Below, piece after piece: positions 7,348-14,943 of a stretch of 17,036 nucleotides of DNA. The notes beneath the pieces are model-generated. The model was not told where the DNA came from, did not search any database, and worked only from the letters and a program-made list of their open reading frames with translations. How positions within the stretch are numbered: the first letter of the stretch is position 1; the number at the start of each line of letters is the position of its first letter. The position numbers and the translations under genes were made by a program. Origin of the DNA: JABFRJ01 sp033812735. GTDB lineage: Bacteria; Pseudomonadota; Alphaproteobacteria; Rhizobiales; Hyphomicrobiaceae. The stretch lies in contig JAPXTA010000114.1 of assembly GCA_033812735.1 (NCBI GenBank), forward strand, positions 1 through 17,036, in the 5' to 3' direction.

Positions 7348-9528
7348 TCAGCCTTGAGCGGAATCGGGCTTGCCGGTGCTGCCGGCAGCGGACGAAGCGC
7401 TTCGCGCGCCGCCGTCCTCACGCCGCTCAGACCGCTGACCTTGCGGCCGCTCGCCACGGCCCGACCGGTCTTCCCACGGCTTTTTGAAGCCGCCGCCCTG
7501 GCCTGAACCCTGACCGAAGCCGCCGCTCTTGAAGGGGCGGCGCTCGCCGCCCTGCGGACGGTCGCTGCGGTTAGCGCGGTCGCCACGCTGCTCGAACGGA
7601 CGCCCACCGCCAGCATGCTGCGGCCGGCGCTGCCCGTCCCGCTCAGGCCGCGGTCCACGCTCCCTGAAGTCACCACGCGGCGCACCCGTCCGGTCGCCCT
7701 CCCGGCGAGCAGGCCGCGGCGCATCACCGGATGCCGTCCGGCGATCGCCGTCAGCCTTCCAGCGCGGACGTTCGCTCGGCGAACCACTGTTGTCACGGGG
7801 TTTAAAATCGCCGCGCGGACGCTCGGCGCGATCACCGCCGCGATCGCCGCCACGCGGGCCAAATGGCTTGCGGTCGCCCTGCGGACGGCCACGCTGTTCT
7901 CCACGCGCTTCGAACGGACGGTCACGACGCTCGTGGCGCGAGTCCGACGCCCCGGCGCCTTCCGGACGGTCACGGCGCGGGCCGTCGCCGTGCGGACGCG
8001 GACGGTCACCGAACGGGCGGTCCGACCGGGGCCGATCGCCACCGCGGAAGCCACCGCCTTGCGGACGGTCACCGCGATCACCGCGGAACGCCGGTCGTTC
8101 ACCACCCCGCCCCTCGCGCGCCTGGAACGGGCGGCCGCCTTCACGGCGCTCGCCACCACCGCCATGCGGACGGCGATCACCGCCACCCGGACCGCGAGCC
8201 TCACCACGCGGACGCTCACCGCGATCATGCGGCGGACGCCCCGCACCTTCCGGCTTGGCTTCCGGCAAGCGATTGTGACGGCGTCCCTGCGGAATCCTCG
8301 CCGTGCCGCGCTTGAAGTGCGGCGCATCCTCTTCGCTGCGCGGAACGTGTTTCGGTTCGGGCAGGTTGGCGAAGGCTTCGATGCCTTCGACCTTGCCGCC
8401 GTCCTTGATCACCTGTCGCGTCAGGCGCTCGATATCGCGCAGATAGGGCTTTTCGTCCGGCGCACACAGCGCAATGGCGATCCCGGTCGCGCCGGCACGG
8501 GCCGTGCGGCCGATACGATGGACGTAGCTCTCGGGAATGTTCGGCAGCTCGTAGTTGATGACATGCGTGATGTCGTCGATGTCGATGCCGCGCGCAGCAA
8601 TATCTGTTGCGACGAGCACGCGCGTACGTCCCGAACGGAACGCTTCGAGCGCATCCTGCCGCGCATTCTGGCTCTTGTTGCCATGAATGGCGTGAGACGG
8701 AATGTTCGCCGCCTGCAAACCGCGCGAAACACGGTCGGCGCCGCGCTTGGTGCGCGCGAACACGATGACGCGCTGCATCGCCGTATCCTGCAGCAGCGCG
8801 ACGAGCGCCGCCCGCTTCTGGCCAGCGGTCACGTAGTGCACCCGCTGTTCGATACGGTCGACGGTCTTGCCGGCGCGCGCGATTTCGACGCGCACCGGAT
8901 TGTGCAGCGCCTCGCCCGCGAGCTTGGCGATGTCGTCGGGCATCGTCGCCGAGAACATCAGGGTCTGGCGCGCTTTCGGCACCAGCTTCACGATTTTGCG
9001 CACGTCATGGATGAAGCCCATGTCGAGCATGCGGTCGGCTTCGTCGAGAATGAGCTGCGTCACCTGATCGAGCCGCACGTGACGCGTGTCGATGAGATCG
9101 AGCAGGCGGCCGGGCGTCGCGACGACGATGTCGACGCCGCGCTCCATCGCCCGCATCTGCGGACGCGAGCCGACGCCGCCATAGATGACGGTATGGCTGA
9201 GTTCGAGATTCTTGCCGTAGACGGCAATGCTCTCACCGATCTGGATGGCGAGTTCGCGCGTCGGCGCCAGGATCAGCGCACGGCAGGTCCGCGGCGCCGG
9301 GCGGCCCGGAACGGCAGCAAGGCGGTGCAGCAGCGGCAGCGCGAACGCCGCCGTCTTGCCGGTCCCCGTCTCGGCGAGGCCGAGCAGGTCGCGTCCGGCG
9401 AGCACGGGCGGAATCGCCTGTGCTTGGATAGGAGTCGGCGTCGTATAGCCGGCCTCGGCCAGCGCCTGCATGAGGGGCGCAGCCAGGTTCAACGCCTCGA
9501 AGGACGTTGCAGAAACAGTATTGGTCAT
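7348..9528 (-). CDS. DEAD-box ATP-dependent RNA helicase, RhlE-like, with long Arg/Gly-rich tail
   Basis: This is a cytosolic RNA-unwinding or RNP-remodelling ATPase of 726 residues. All core motifs are present: the Q motif (F10 and PTPIQ at 31-35), Walker A ETGTGKT (53-59), PTRELA (89-94), GG (117-118), TPGR (138-141), DEAD (162-165), SAT (193-195), and the second RecA domain with ATDIAARGID (308-317) and HRIGRTARAG (337-346). From about residue 400 to the end is a low-complexity tail rich in Arg, Gly, Pro and Asp (repeats such as GDRPRPHGDG, RGGDRGGDR and ERPQG). It is probably disordered and RNA-binding. RhlE-type proteins are usually 400-500 residues, so the tail is unusually long. The ATG at 9528 has GGAG only 4 bases upstream. 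A leader of about 200 nt is possible. Roles in ribosome assembly or cold adaptation are family knowledge, not shown here. Confidence 0.96.
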   Translation of the reverse strand: MTNTVSATSFEALNLAAPLMQALAEAGYTTPTPIQAQAIPPVLAGRDLLGLAETGTGKTAAFALPLLHRLAAVPGRPAPRTCRALILAPTRELAIQIGESIAVYGKNLELSHTVIYGGVGSRPQMRAMERGVDIVVATPGRLLDLIDTRHVRLDQVTQLILDEADRMLDMGFIHDVRKIVKLVPKARQTLMFSATMPDDIAKLAGEALHNPVRVEIARAGKTVDRIEQRVHYVTAGQKRAALVALLQDTAMQRVIVFARTKRGADRVSRGLQAANIPSHAIHGNKSQNARQDALEAFRSGRTRVLVATDIAARGIDIDDITHVINYELPNIPESYVHRIGRTARAGATGIAIALCAPDEKPYLRDIERLTRQVIKDGGKVEGIEAFANLPEPKHVPRSEEDAPHFKRGTARIPQGRRHNRLPEAKPEGAGRPPHDRGERPRGEARGPGGGDRRPHGGGGERREGGRPFQAREGRGGERPAFRGDRGDRPQGGGFRGGDRPRSDRPFGDRPRPHGDGPRRDRPEGAGASDSRHERRDRPFEARGEQRGRPQGDRKPFGPRGGDRGGDRAERPRGDFKPRDNSGSPSERPRWKADGDRRTASGDAPRPARREGDRTGAPRGDFRERGPRPERDGQRRPQHAGGGRPFEQRGDRANRSDRPQGGERRPFKSGGFGQGSGQGGGFKKPWEDRSGRGERPQGQRSERREDGGARSASSAAGSTGKPDSAQG

Positions 9529-9736
9529 AAAGCTCCAAGCCGGTACGGCCTCTACGCAGCGCGCAGACGGACCCGTCCGGTCTCATCGCGACTGCCGGGC
9601 GCACGCCCTCGGCATCGAAGTTTTCAGGATTGGGTCCCGGGAGAAGACGCTGGACGTCGGGTCGTGGCCAATGGCTGGCCGCTTGGACCTGACGCGGAAA
9701 GCGCTATCGCGCGCTCGCGGGTCAATGGATGCGCCG

Positions 9737-9765
9737 TCTATGACCCAATTCGCGCGATCCGTCAA
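9737..9765 (-). promoter_or_regulatory. Candidate promoter for the DEAD-box helicase
   Basis: On the minus strand TTGACG (9765-9760, five of six matches) is separated by exactly 17 bp from CATAGA (9742-9737, three of six). Transcription would begin near 9729 and give a leader of about 200 nt. The -35 and spacing are good and the -10 is poor. Confidence 0.3.
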
Positions 9766-9869
9766 ATCATTTCGCAGATGCGAGATAGCGGGAAACCGGC
9801 ACCAGACTTCCAAACACTCACCAATCGACCGCCACGGCCGCCAGCACCGTCAACAAATGACACCGCCTT

Positions 9870-9881
9870 CAGCACGTGCTG
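9870..9881. repeat. 12-bp perfect palindrome CAGCACGTGCTG
   Basis: The palindrome is perfect around a central CACGTG and begins 4 bases past the oxidase stop codon (9886-9888 on the minus strand). It could be a protein-binding site upstream of the helicase promoter candidate, or chance. Confidence 0.4.
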
Positions 9882-9885
9882 CCAT

Positions 9886-11037
9886 TTACACCAGGCGCGG
9901 CAATAGCGCGGCCACCGCATCCGCGGCGATGCTGTCGCCACTCATCGCGGACGTGCCGTTGCAGGCCAGGATCGCAGCCAAACGCGGATGCTGCTGATCG
10001 ACGACGGGCAGTCGGCTCGGCGTGCGGAAGATGACGCATGGCTTTGACGTGAACGACAGGAATGGCACGGCCGGAAACAGCGATCGCAACACATCCGCTT
10101 GTGCGGCGATGTCGCCTGCATCAGCTTGCGTGTCACCGCGCATCCAAGCCTGGATCGCGCCAAGATCCGTCAGCTCCCGGTCAGACGAGGCGTTGGACCC
10201 AAGCTTGAAGTACCAGCGGCCGTCCGGATACTGCACCGGCGGCACCATGTAGATATCCGCGATCGGTGCACCCGCGATGTCATAGCTCAGCGTGGGCAGA
10301 CGCGAGAGGCGCACGCCGTCGGCCGCCGAGACCTCAGCGAGGGTCACAAGTTCGTTCTTGACGTAGATATTCGGGCGCTGCGGCAGGAGGTCGAAGCAGG
10401 CCGCAAACGAGCCGACCGTGACGAGCACATGAGAGGCCGTGTACGTGGCGCCGTCGCGGGTCGTCATCGTAACGCGCTCTGACGATGGCGTGCAGCGCGT
10501 CACAATCGCCCGTTCCAGCACGGCACCGGCGGCGACGGCGAGTTTCTGTTGAGCAGCAATCAACCGGCGTGGGTCGATGTGCCCGGCTGGAGGCCCCTGA
10601 TAAGTCGCAAACGTCCCGCCCGGCAGAGCGAGTTCAGGATAGAGCGTTGCAAGCTCGCGCGGATCATCAATGCGGCGAAACCGCGGGCCGAATTCGCGCT
10701 CGATCTCGTCGCGCACACCGGACTTGGCATCGTTGGCATTCTGGGCGGGCGTGATCGTGAGCGCGCCGACCGGCGTATAGAAGCGCATGCCACTGCGTTG
10801 TTCGAGTGTGGGATAAAGCTTCATCGCCCGGTCGGCCAGCCGCGCCCAGACGATGTTGCGCTCACTATGCCGGACAAGGCGGCCGCTGTCATAGTGGCTC
10901 GCAAAAACACCGTCGTGTTGCGCGTGGTCGGCAGGCTCCGCCGGCCCGACCAGCAGCACGCGCTGGCCTGCTTCGGCAAGATAGCGCGCCGCCGCGCTGC
11001 CAATGATGCCCGCCCCAATCACCGCAACGTCGAACAT
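9886..11037 (-). CDS. FAD-dependent amine oxidase/dehydrogenase (DAO family, sarcosine oxidase-like)
   Basis: The 383-residue protein starts MFDVAVIGAGIIGSAAARYL, a Rossmann dinucleotide-binding motif (GAGIIG, 8-13) in the position usual for D-amino-acid oxidase-type flavoproteins. SHYDSGRLVRHSE (about 47-59), GHIDPRRL (about 152-159) and the C-terminal PCVIFRTPSRLPVVDQ and CNGTSAMSGDS match monomeric sarcosine oxidase and N-methyltryptophan oxidase. C334 aligns by eye with the cysteine that holds FAD covalently in those enzymes. The likely reaction is oxidation of a secondary amine or N-methyl amino acid with O2; the substrate is unknown. The frame extends 8 codons further upstream. I chose 11037 because GGAGG sits 4-5 bases before it and because the protein then begins at the FAD motif. 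The spacer to the upstream gene (11038-11307) shows no gene or clear promoter, only an eight-T tract. Confidence 0.88.
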   Translation of the reverse strand: MFDVAVIGAGIIGSAAARYLAEAGQRVLLVGPAEPADHAQHDGVFASHYDSGRLVRHSERNIVWARLADRAMKLYPTLEQRSGMRFYTPVGALTITPAQNANDAKSGVRDEIEREFGPRFRRIDDPRELATLYPELALPGGTFATYQGPPAGHIDPRRLIAAQQKLAVAAGAVLERAIVTRCTPSSERVTMTTRDGATYTASHVLVTVGSFAACFDLLPQRPNIYVKNELVTLAEVSAADGVRLSRLPTLSYDIAGAPIADIYMVPPVQYPDGRWYFKLGSNASSDRELTDLGAIQAWMRGDTQADAGDIAAQADVLRSLFPAVPFLSFTSKPCVIFRTPSRLPVVDQQHPRLAAILACNGTSAMSGDSIAADAVAALLPRLV

Positions 11038-11307
11038 GTGCCCTCCGCATCTCTGCTCCACATGTACCTATCAAGAGGACCACAGTAGAGCCACCCCCTG
11101 ACGCGAACGGCCCGCAGCCGAAAGTAATGGCACGGCAGTTTTTTTTGGATCTTCAATTAGAGTTGGGCTCAGGAAGAAATGGGGAGGCATACGAGTATTG
11201 GGAGCTGAGCGACTCGACCGGGTGAGAAAGAGACCTCCGCAGAACATTCGATAAGTGATCGCTTCGGGTTATTCGGGTCACATCGCACCTGCTCCCATGT
11301 GCCCCCC

Positions 11308-12339
11308 TCAATACCTGATCACCGGCGCCAGCCCCTTCGCGCCCGGTCCAAATATCTCCGCCATACGCTGCGGCGCCTCGTCGAACGCGATTTCCTCGCC
11401 GACCAGCGCATCGAGCGCCGGATTGTCGAGCAACCTGAGCGCCGCCGTCATCCGCCGCCCATAGTTCCAGCGCGGACGCCGCCCCGGCGACACCTGCCCC
11501 ACTTGCGAGGAGATCAGCTTGAGCCGCCGCGAATGGAACGGCCCGCCGAGCGAGACCTTGACCGGCTTGTCGCCGTACCAAGACAACTCGACGACCGTAC
11601 CCTCCATCCCCGCGCAATCGAGCGCCAGATTGAGGCCCGCCTCGTTGACGGAGGTGTGAAAGACCACGTCGGCATCGAGATACGGCGTTCCGCTCGACGC
11701 CTTGGCGATAGCCGCCTTCACTTCAGCGGCGGGCACGAACGTCGCGCCAAAGCTCTCGACCGCCCCTCGCCGCGTCTCCTCGACGTCGACGACGGTCACT
11801 TCCGCCCCCGGCAGCCGCGCCGCGATGGACGCGACCATCAAGCCGACGACACCCGCACCGACGATGACGATCCGGTCGCCCGGTCCCGCCCCTGAATCCC
11901 AGATGGCATTGAGCGCCGTCTCGGCATTGGCAGCCAGCGTCGCCCGCTTCGCCGGAATGCCCTCCGGCACCGCAATGACCATGCCGGCAGGCGCGTTGAA
12001 CACATCCTGGTGCGGATGCAGGCAGAACACTGTCTTACCCTGCAGCGCCCCCGGTCCGATATCCACCGTGCCAACGGCGCAATACCCGTACTTCACCGGA
12101 AACGGAAAGTTCCCCTCCTGCAGCGGCGCGCGCATGCGGTCGTATTCGGACGGGCCGACCTGCCCCGAAAAAATCAACCGCTCTGTCCCCCGGCTGATGC
12201 CCGAATAGAGCGCCTTGACCCGCACCTGATCTGGCGACGGCACCGGCAGTTGCTGCGGCCGAAGCTCAGCGACGCCCTGTTTCGCGTACCAGATGGCCCG
12301 CGCAACAACGATTTTGCCCGTCGAACGGCGAGTGGTCAT
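11308..12339 (-). CDS. MDR-superfamily (zinc-type alcohol dehydrogenase-like) oxidoreductase lacking canonical zinc ligands
   Basis: The 343-residue protein has a GroES-like N-terminal fold (about 10-130) and a Rossmann domain with VIVGAGVVGLMVA (158-170). D185 at the end of the second strand suggests NAD(H) preference. The canonical catalytic zinc cysteine is replaced in SGISRGTERLIFSG (46-59), and the usual GHE is KYGYCAVG (83-90), so a classical zinc alcohol dehydrogenase mechanism is unlikely. SGIS-GTERL also occurs in BchC-type bacteriochlorophyllide dehydrogenases, a related MDR branch, but no photosynthesis genes are here. The C-terminal region contains SSQVGQVSPGRRPRW. The substrate is unknown. 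The open frame runs 90 codons further upstream to 12609, but that part overlaps the small gene at 12419-12676 and reads as low-quality Arg/Ser sequence. The ATG at 12339 has GGAG 6 bases upstream. Confidence 0.88.
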   Translation of the reverse strand: MTTRRSTGKIVVARAIWYAKQGVAELRPQQLPVPSPDQVRVKALYSGISRGTERLIFSGQVGPSEYDRMRAPLQEGNFPFPVKYGYCAVGTVDIGPGALQGKTVFCLHPHQDVFNAPAGMVIAVPEGIPAKRATLAANAETALNAIWDSGAGPGDRIVIVGAGVVGLMVASIAARLPGAEVTVVDVEETRRGAVESFGATFVPAAEVKAAIAKASSGTPYLDADVVFHTSVNEAGLNLALDCAGMEGTVVELSWYGDKPVKVSLGGPFHSRRLKLISSQVGQVSPGRRPRWNYGRRMTAALRLLDNPALDALVGEEIAFDEAPQRMAEIFGPGAKGLAPVIRY

Positions 12340-12418
12340 GGGAGGCTCCGGAGTTGACCGCGAGGGTGCATCGGCCAATCCGCCGCGCCTGTCAATTCGC
12401 GAGCCCTCAAAGCCGCCG

Positions 12419-12676
12419 TCAGTGCAGTCGCGTGCACCACCCCCGCGTTTCGGGAAACTGCGGCGGCACCGCACCGTGCGCACCGACGAGCCGGTCGGTG
12501 TCGTCGCCGGTCGCCTCGTCGAACGACCGCTCGATGATCGCCACACCTGGAAACTGTTGCGCGATCTGGTGCGCGACAAACCGCGCTTGTTCGAGCGCGT
12601 CGAAGACAAAGAACTGGCGCGTACCGATCGACTGACCGCTGCGCACGAAGGGAACGACGATGAAAGTTGGCTTCAT
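12419..12676 (-). CDS. Small hypothetical protein
   Basis: I do not recognise a named family for this 85-residue protein. The sequence MKPTFIVVPFVRSGQSIGTR followed by FFVFDALEQARFVAHQIAQQFPGVAIIERSFDE looks like a compact alpha/beta fold: two strands, an amphipathic helix, then a strand. It has normal amino-acid composition, unlike the overlapping frames, and no signal peptide or membrane segment. It lies between the groEL terminator and the MDR dehydrogenase, 79 bases upstream of the latter on the same strand, so the two may be co-transcribed. The SD is weak (CCGGA before the ATG). Codon use resembles its neighbours. Confidence 0.65.
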   Translation of the reverse strand: MKPTFIVVPFVRSGQSIGTRQFFVFDALEQARFVAHQIAQQFPGVAIIERSFDEATGDDTDRLVGAHGAVPPQFPETRGWCTRLH

Positions 12677-12706
12677 TGGTCCGGTTGAAAATCTGCTGCA
12701 CTCTTC

Positions 12707-12744
12707 AAAAATCGACGGCGGAGGGAGGTGTCCCTCGCTCCGCC
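12707..12744 (-). terminator. Rho-independent terminator after groEL
   Basis: On the minus strand GGCGGAG (12744-12738) pairs with CTCCGCC (12723-12717). Inside this, after one C-C mismatch, GAGG pairs with CCTC around a four-base loop. A TTTTT run (12711-12707) follows five bases after the stem. It starts 13 bases past the groEL stop and separates the chaperonin operon from the small gene downstream. Confidence 0.8.
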
Positions 12745-12756
12745 ATCTGTCACGGA

Positions 12757-14382
12757 TCAGAAATCCATGCCGCCGACCGGCATCGCCGGCGCTGTGGCCT
12801 TCTTCGGCTTTTCAGCGATCATGGCTTCCGTCGTGATGAGAAGTGAGGCGACGGACGCCGCATCCTGCAAGGCAGTCCGCACCACCTTGGTCGGGTCGAT
12901 GATCCCCTTGGCGATCATGTCGCCGTACTCTCCCGTCTGGGCATCGTAGCCGAACGTGGGCGACGGCGATTCGAGGATCTTGCCGACAATGACCGAGCCG
13001 TCCACACCGGCGTTCTGGGCGATCTGCCGCGCAGGTGATTGGATCGCGCGGCGAACGATGTTGATGCCGACCTTCTGGTCGTCGTTGGCATGATTGAGCC
13101 CATCGAGCGACGTCAACGCTTTTAAAAGCGCGACGCCCCCGCCCGGCACGATGCCTTCTTCCACAGCCGCGCGGGTTGCATGCAGCGCATCGTCGACGCG
13201 GTCCTTGCGCTCCTTCACCTCGATCTCGGTCGCGCCCCCGACCTTGATCACAGCAACGCCGCCCGCAAGCTTGGCCAACCGCTCCTGCAGTTTCTCGCGG
13301 TCGTAGTCGGACGTCGTCTCTTCGATCTGCTGCTTGATCTGCTTCACACGCGCTTCGATGTCGGACTTCTTGCCGTGTCCGTCCACGATCGTCGTGTTGT
13401 CCTTGTCGATCGTCACCTTCTTGGCGCGGCCGAGCATGCCGAGCGTGACGGTCTCGAGCTTGATGCCGAGATCTTCCGAGATCACGTTGCCGCCCGAAAG
13501 CACGGCGATGTCTTCCAGCATCGCCTTGCGGCGATCGCCAAAGCCGGGTGCCTTGACCGCAGCGACTTTCAATCCGCCCCGCAGCTTGTTGACGACGAGT
13601 GTCGCGAGCGCCTCGTTCTCGACCTCCTCCGCGATGATCAGCAACGGCTTGCCGGTCTGAACAACAGCCTCGAGCACCGGCAGCATCGGCTGCAGGTTCG
13701 ACAGCTTCTTTTCGTGGATCAGAAGATACGGATCGTCCAACTCCACCGTCATCTTTTCGGGATTGGTCACGAAGTAAGGCGAGATGTAGCCGCGGTCGAA
13801 CTGCATACCTTCGACAACGTCGAGTTCCGTCTCGAGGCTCTTCGCCTCCTCCACGGTGATGACGCCTTCCTTGCCGACCTTCTCCATGGCCGACGCGATC
13901 ATCTTGCCGATCTCGGCATCACCGTTGGCCGATATCGTTCCAACCTGAGCCACTTCGCTATTGTTCGCGACGGGCCGCGACTGCGACTTGAGATTTGAAA
14001 CCACCGCCTGAACGGCGAGATCGATGCCGCGCTTCAGATCCATCGGATTGGCGCCGGCAGCAACCGATCGGGCACCTTCTCTAACGATCGCTTGAGCAAG
14101 CACCGTTGCCGTCGTTGTCCCGTCACCAGCCAGATCGTTGGTCTTCGAGGCGACCTCGCGCAGCATCTGCGCACCCATATTCTCGAACTTGTCCTCGAGT
14201 TCGATCTCCTTTGCGACGGAGACACCGTCCTTCGTCGTACGTGGCAGACCGAACTTCTTTTCGATCACGACGTTGCGGCCTTTGGGGCCCAACGTGACCT
14301 TGACGGCATCGGCGAGAATATCGACGCCGCGCAGCATCTTCTCACGGGCATCGAACGAGAATTTCACGTCCTTGGCAGACAT
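12757..14382 (-). CDS. groEL: Chaperonin GroEL (60 kDa, HSP60)
   Basis: This cytosolic ring chaperonin folds proteins in an ATP-driven cage closed by GroES. The 541-residue product is full length: KVTLGPKGRNVVIEK (28-42), nucleotide loop GDGTTTATV with D87, EGMQFDRGYISPYFVTN (191-207), KAPGFGDRRKAMLEDIA (277-293), catalytic D398 in VDDALHATRAAVEEG, and IVPGGGVALL (411-420). The C-terminus is unusual: it ends APAMPVGGMDF with a single GGM, where most GroELs carry several GGM repeats before the end. FGLPRTTKDGVSVAKE also differs slightly from the common FGAPRITKDGVTVAKE. This could be an accessory copy, since several rhizobia carry more than one groEL; that is inference. The gene follows groES after 120 bases. 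GGAG lies 9 bases before the ATG. Confidence 0.97.
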   Translation of the reverse strand: MSAKDVKFSFDAREKMLRGVDILADAVKVTLGPKGRNVVIEKKFGLPRTTKDGVSVAKEIELEDKFENMGAQMLREVASKTNDLAGDGTTTATVLAQAIVREGARSVAAGANPMDLKRGIDLAVQAVVSNLKSQSRPVANNSEVAQVGTISANGDAEIGKMIASAMEKVGKEGVITVEEAKSLETELDVVEGMQFDRGYISPYFVTNPEKMTVELDDPYLLIHEKKLSNLQPMLPVLEAVVQTGKPLLIIAEEVENEALATLVVNKLRGGLKVAAVKAPGFGDRRKAMLEDIAVLSGGNVISEDLGIKLETVTLGMLGRAKKVTIDKDNTTIVDGHGKKSDIEARVKQIKQQIEETTSDYDREKLQERLAKLAGGVAVIKVGGATEIEVKERKDRVDDALHATRAAVEEGIVPGGGVALLKALTSLDGLNHANDDQKVGINIVRRAIQSPARQIAQNAGVDGSVIVGKILESPSPTFGYDAQTGEYGDMIAKGIIDPTKVVRTALQDAASVASLLITTEAMIAEKPKKATAPAMPVGGMDF

Positions 14383-14405
14383 TCAGTCAGTCTCCATTTG
14401 GCGAG

Positions 14406-14467
14406 GCCCGACGGCGTACAGTCATGCAGCCACCTGCCCAGCGGGTGCGGCGCGGGTCCTGTCGGGC
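14406..14467 (-). other. Inverted repeat filling the groES-groEL spacer
   Basis: GCCCGAC (14406-14412) and GTCGGGC (14461-14467) are perfect 7-bp complementary arms. They enclose a smaller possible hairpin with CACC (14431-14434) and GGTG (14444-14447). The structure would fold in the mRNA between groES and groEL, leaving the groEL ribosome binding site outside. It may affect processing or relative expression; no such role is shown. Confidence 0.45.
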
Positions 14468-14502
14468 GATAATGTTCGAAGTGGATGTGGATCTCGATGG
14501 GA

Positions 14503-14817
14503 TCAGGCGGCGCGCTTCATCACCTTCTCGGCGTCGAGCACGCCCATGATGTCGCTTTCCTTCATGATCAATAGCTCCTCGCCATCGATCTTCACTTCCG
14601 TCCCGGACCACTTTCCAAAAAGAACGATGTCGCCGGCTTTCACGTCGAGTGCGATGAGGCGTCCGTTCTCGTCACGAGCGCCCGGACCGACGGCGATCAC
14701 TTCGCCTTGCTGCGGCTTCTCCTGGGCGGTGTCTGGAATGATGATGCCGCCAGCCGACTTCTGTTCGGCGGTGATGCGGCGCACGACGACGCGGTCATGC
14801 AGGGGGCGAAACGTCAT
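14503..14817 (-). CDS. groES: Co-chaperonin GroES (10 kDa)
   Basis: This heptameric lid closes the GroEL folding chamber. The 104-residue sequence begins MTFRPLHDRVVVRRITAEQK. It has the GroEL-binding mobile loop SAGGIIIPDTAQEKP (about 21-35), QQGEVIAVGPG (36-46), VKAGDIVLFGKWSGTEVKIDG (59-79) and ELLIMKESDIMGVL (81-94). The open frame continues 19 codons upstream. I chose 14817 because a perfect AAGGAGG lies 8 bases before it and because the protein then begins at the universal RPLHDRV. It is first in a groES-groEL operon. No CIRCE element is visible upstream, but several inverted repeats and a possible heat-shock -35 (CTTGAAA) are. Confidence 0.97.
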   Translation of the reverse strand: MTFRPLHDRVVVRRITAEQKSAGGIIIPDTAQEKPQQGEVIAVGPGARDENGRLIALDVKAGDIVLFGKWSGTEVKIDGEELLIMKESDIMGVLDAEKVMKRAA

Positions 14818-14915
14818 CGGTCGAACCTCCTTAATTTGCCCTAACCGGCGATGTGGACTACGCGGGCGGCCCAAAATGGCACCGCGCCGCGACGGTGGAT
14901 TTTGGATTTGCGATT

Positions 14916-14939
14916 TTGGCTTTCAAGGGGGGAAGCCAA
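14916..14939. promoter_or_regulatory. Inverted repeat with embedded CTTGAAA upstream of groES
   Basis: TTGGCTT (14916-14922) and AAGCCAA (14933-14939) are perfect 7-bp arms around 10 bases. On the minus strand CTTGAAA (14927-14921), the heat-shock sigma-32 -35 consensus, overlaps the arm. No good sigma-32 -10 (CCCCAT-like) follows at 13-15 bases; only a CCAAAA is found. On the plus strand a T6 run follows the second arm, so it also resembles a short terminator, though no plus-strand gene precedes it. Confidence 0.4.
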
Positions 14940-14943
14940 TTTT

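Larger units (their letters stand above)
9529..9885. other. Gene-free spacer upstream of the helicase
   Basis: This stretch of about 357 bases between the oxidase stop and the helicase start holds no credible gene. The open frames crossing it on the plus strand lack family character and a ribosome binding site. It contains a weak promoter candidate reading toward the helicase (9737-9765) and a 12-bp perfect palindrome near the oxidase stop (9870-9881). Confidence 0.6.

Noticed and set aside
7266..8327. 353-codon minus-strand frame overlapping the helicase tail
   Set aside because: Its bulk is an alternate reading of the repetitive tail (Arg/Val/Ala only). Only the short part past the helicase stop is protein-like, and that is listed as a finding.
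7615..9906. 763-codon open frame antisense to the helicase
   Set aside because: It is longer than the sense gene, but its sequence is Arg/Ala/Thr-rich without any family motif, and the sense strand encodes a complete DEAD-box helicase. GC3 bias and repetitive GGC/GAC codons keep the antisense frame open.
11131..11160. T8 tract after a GCCG/CGGC pair as a plus-strand terminator
   Set aside because: The stem is only four pairs with a 12-base loop, and no plus-strand gene precedes it.
12340..12609. 90-codon N-terminal extension of the MDR dehydrogenase
   Set aside because: The extension overlaps the better small gene and has a non-protein-like composition. A good ribosome binding site supports the internal ATG at 12339.
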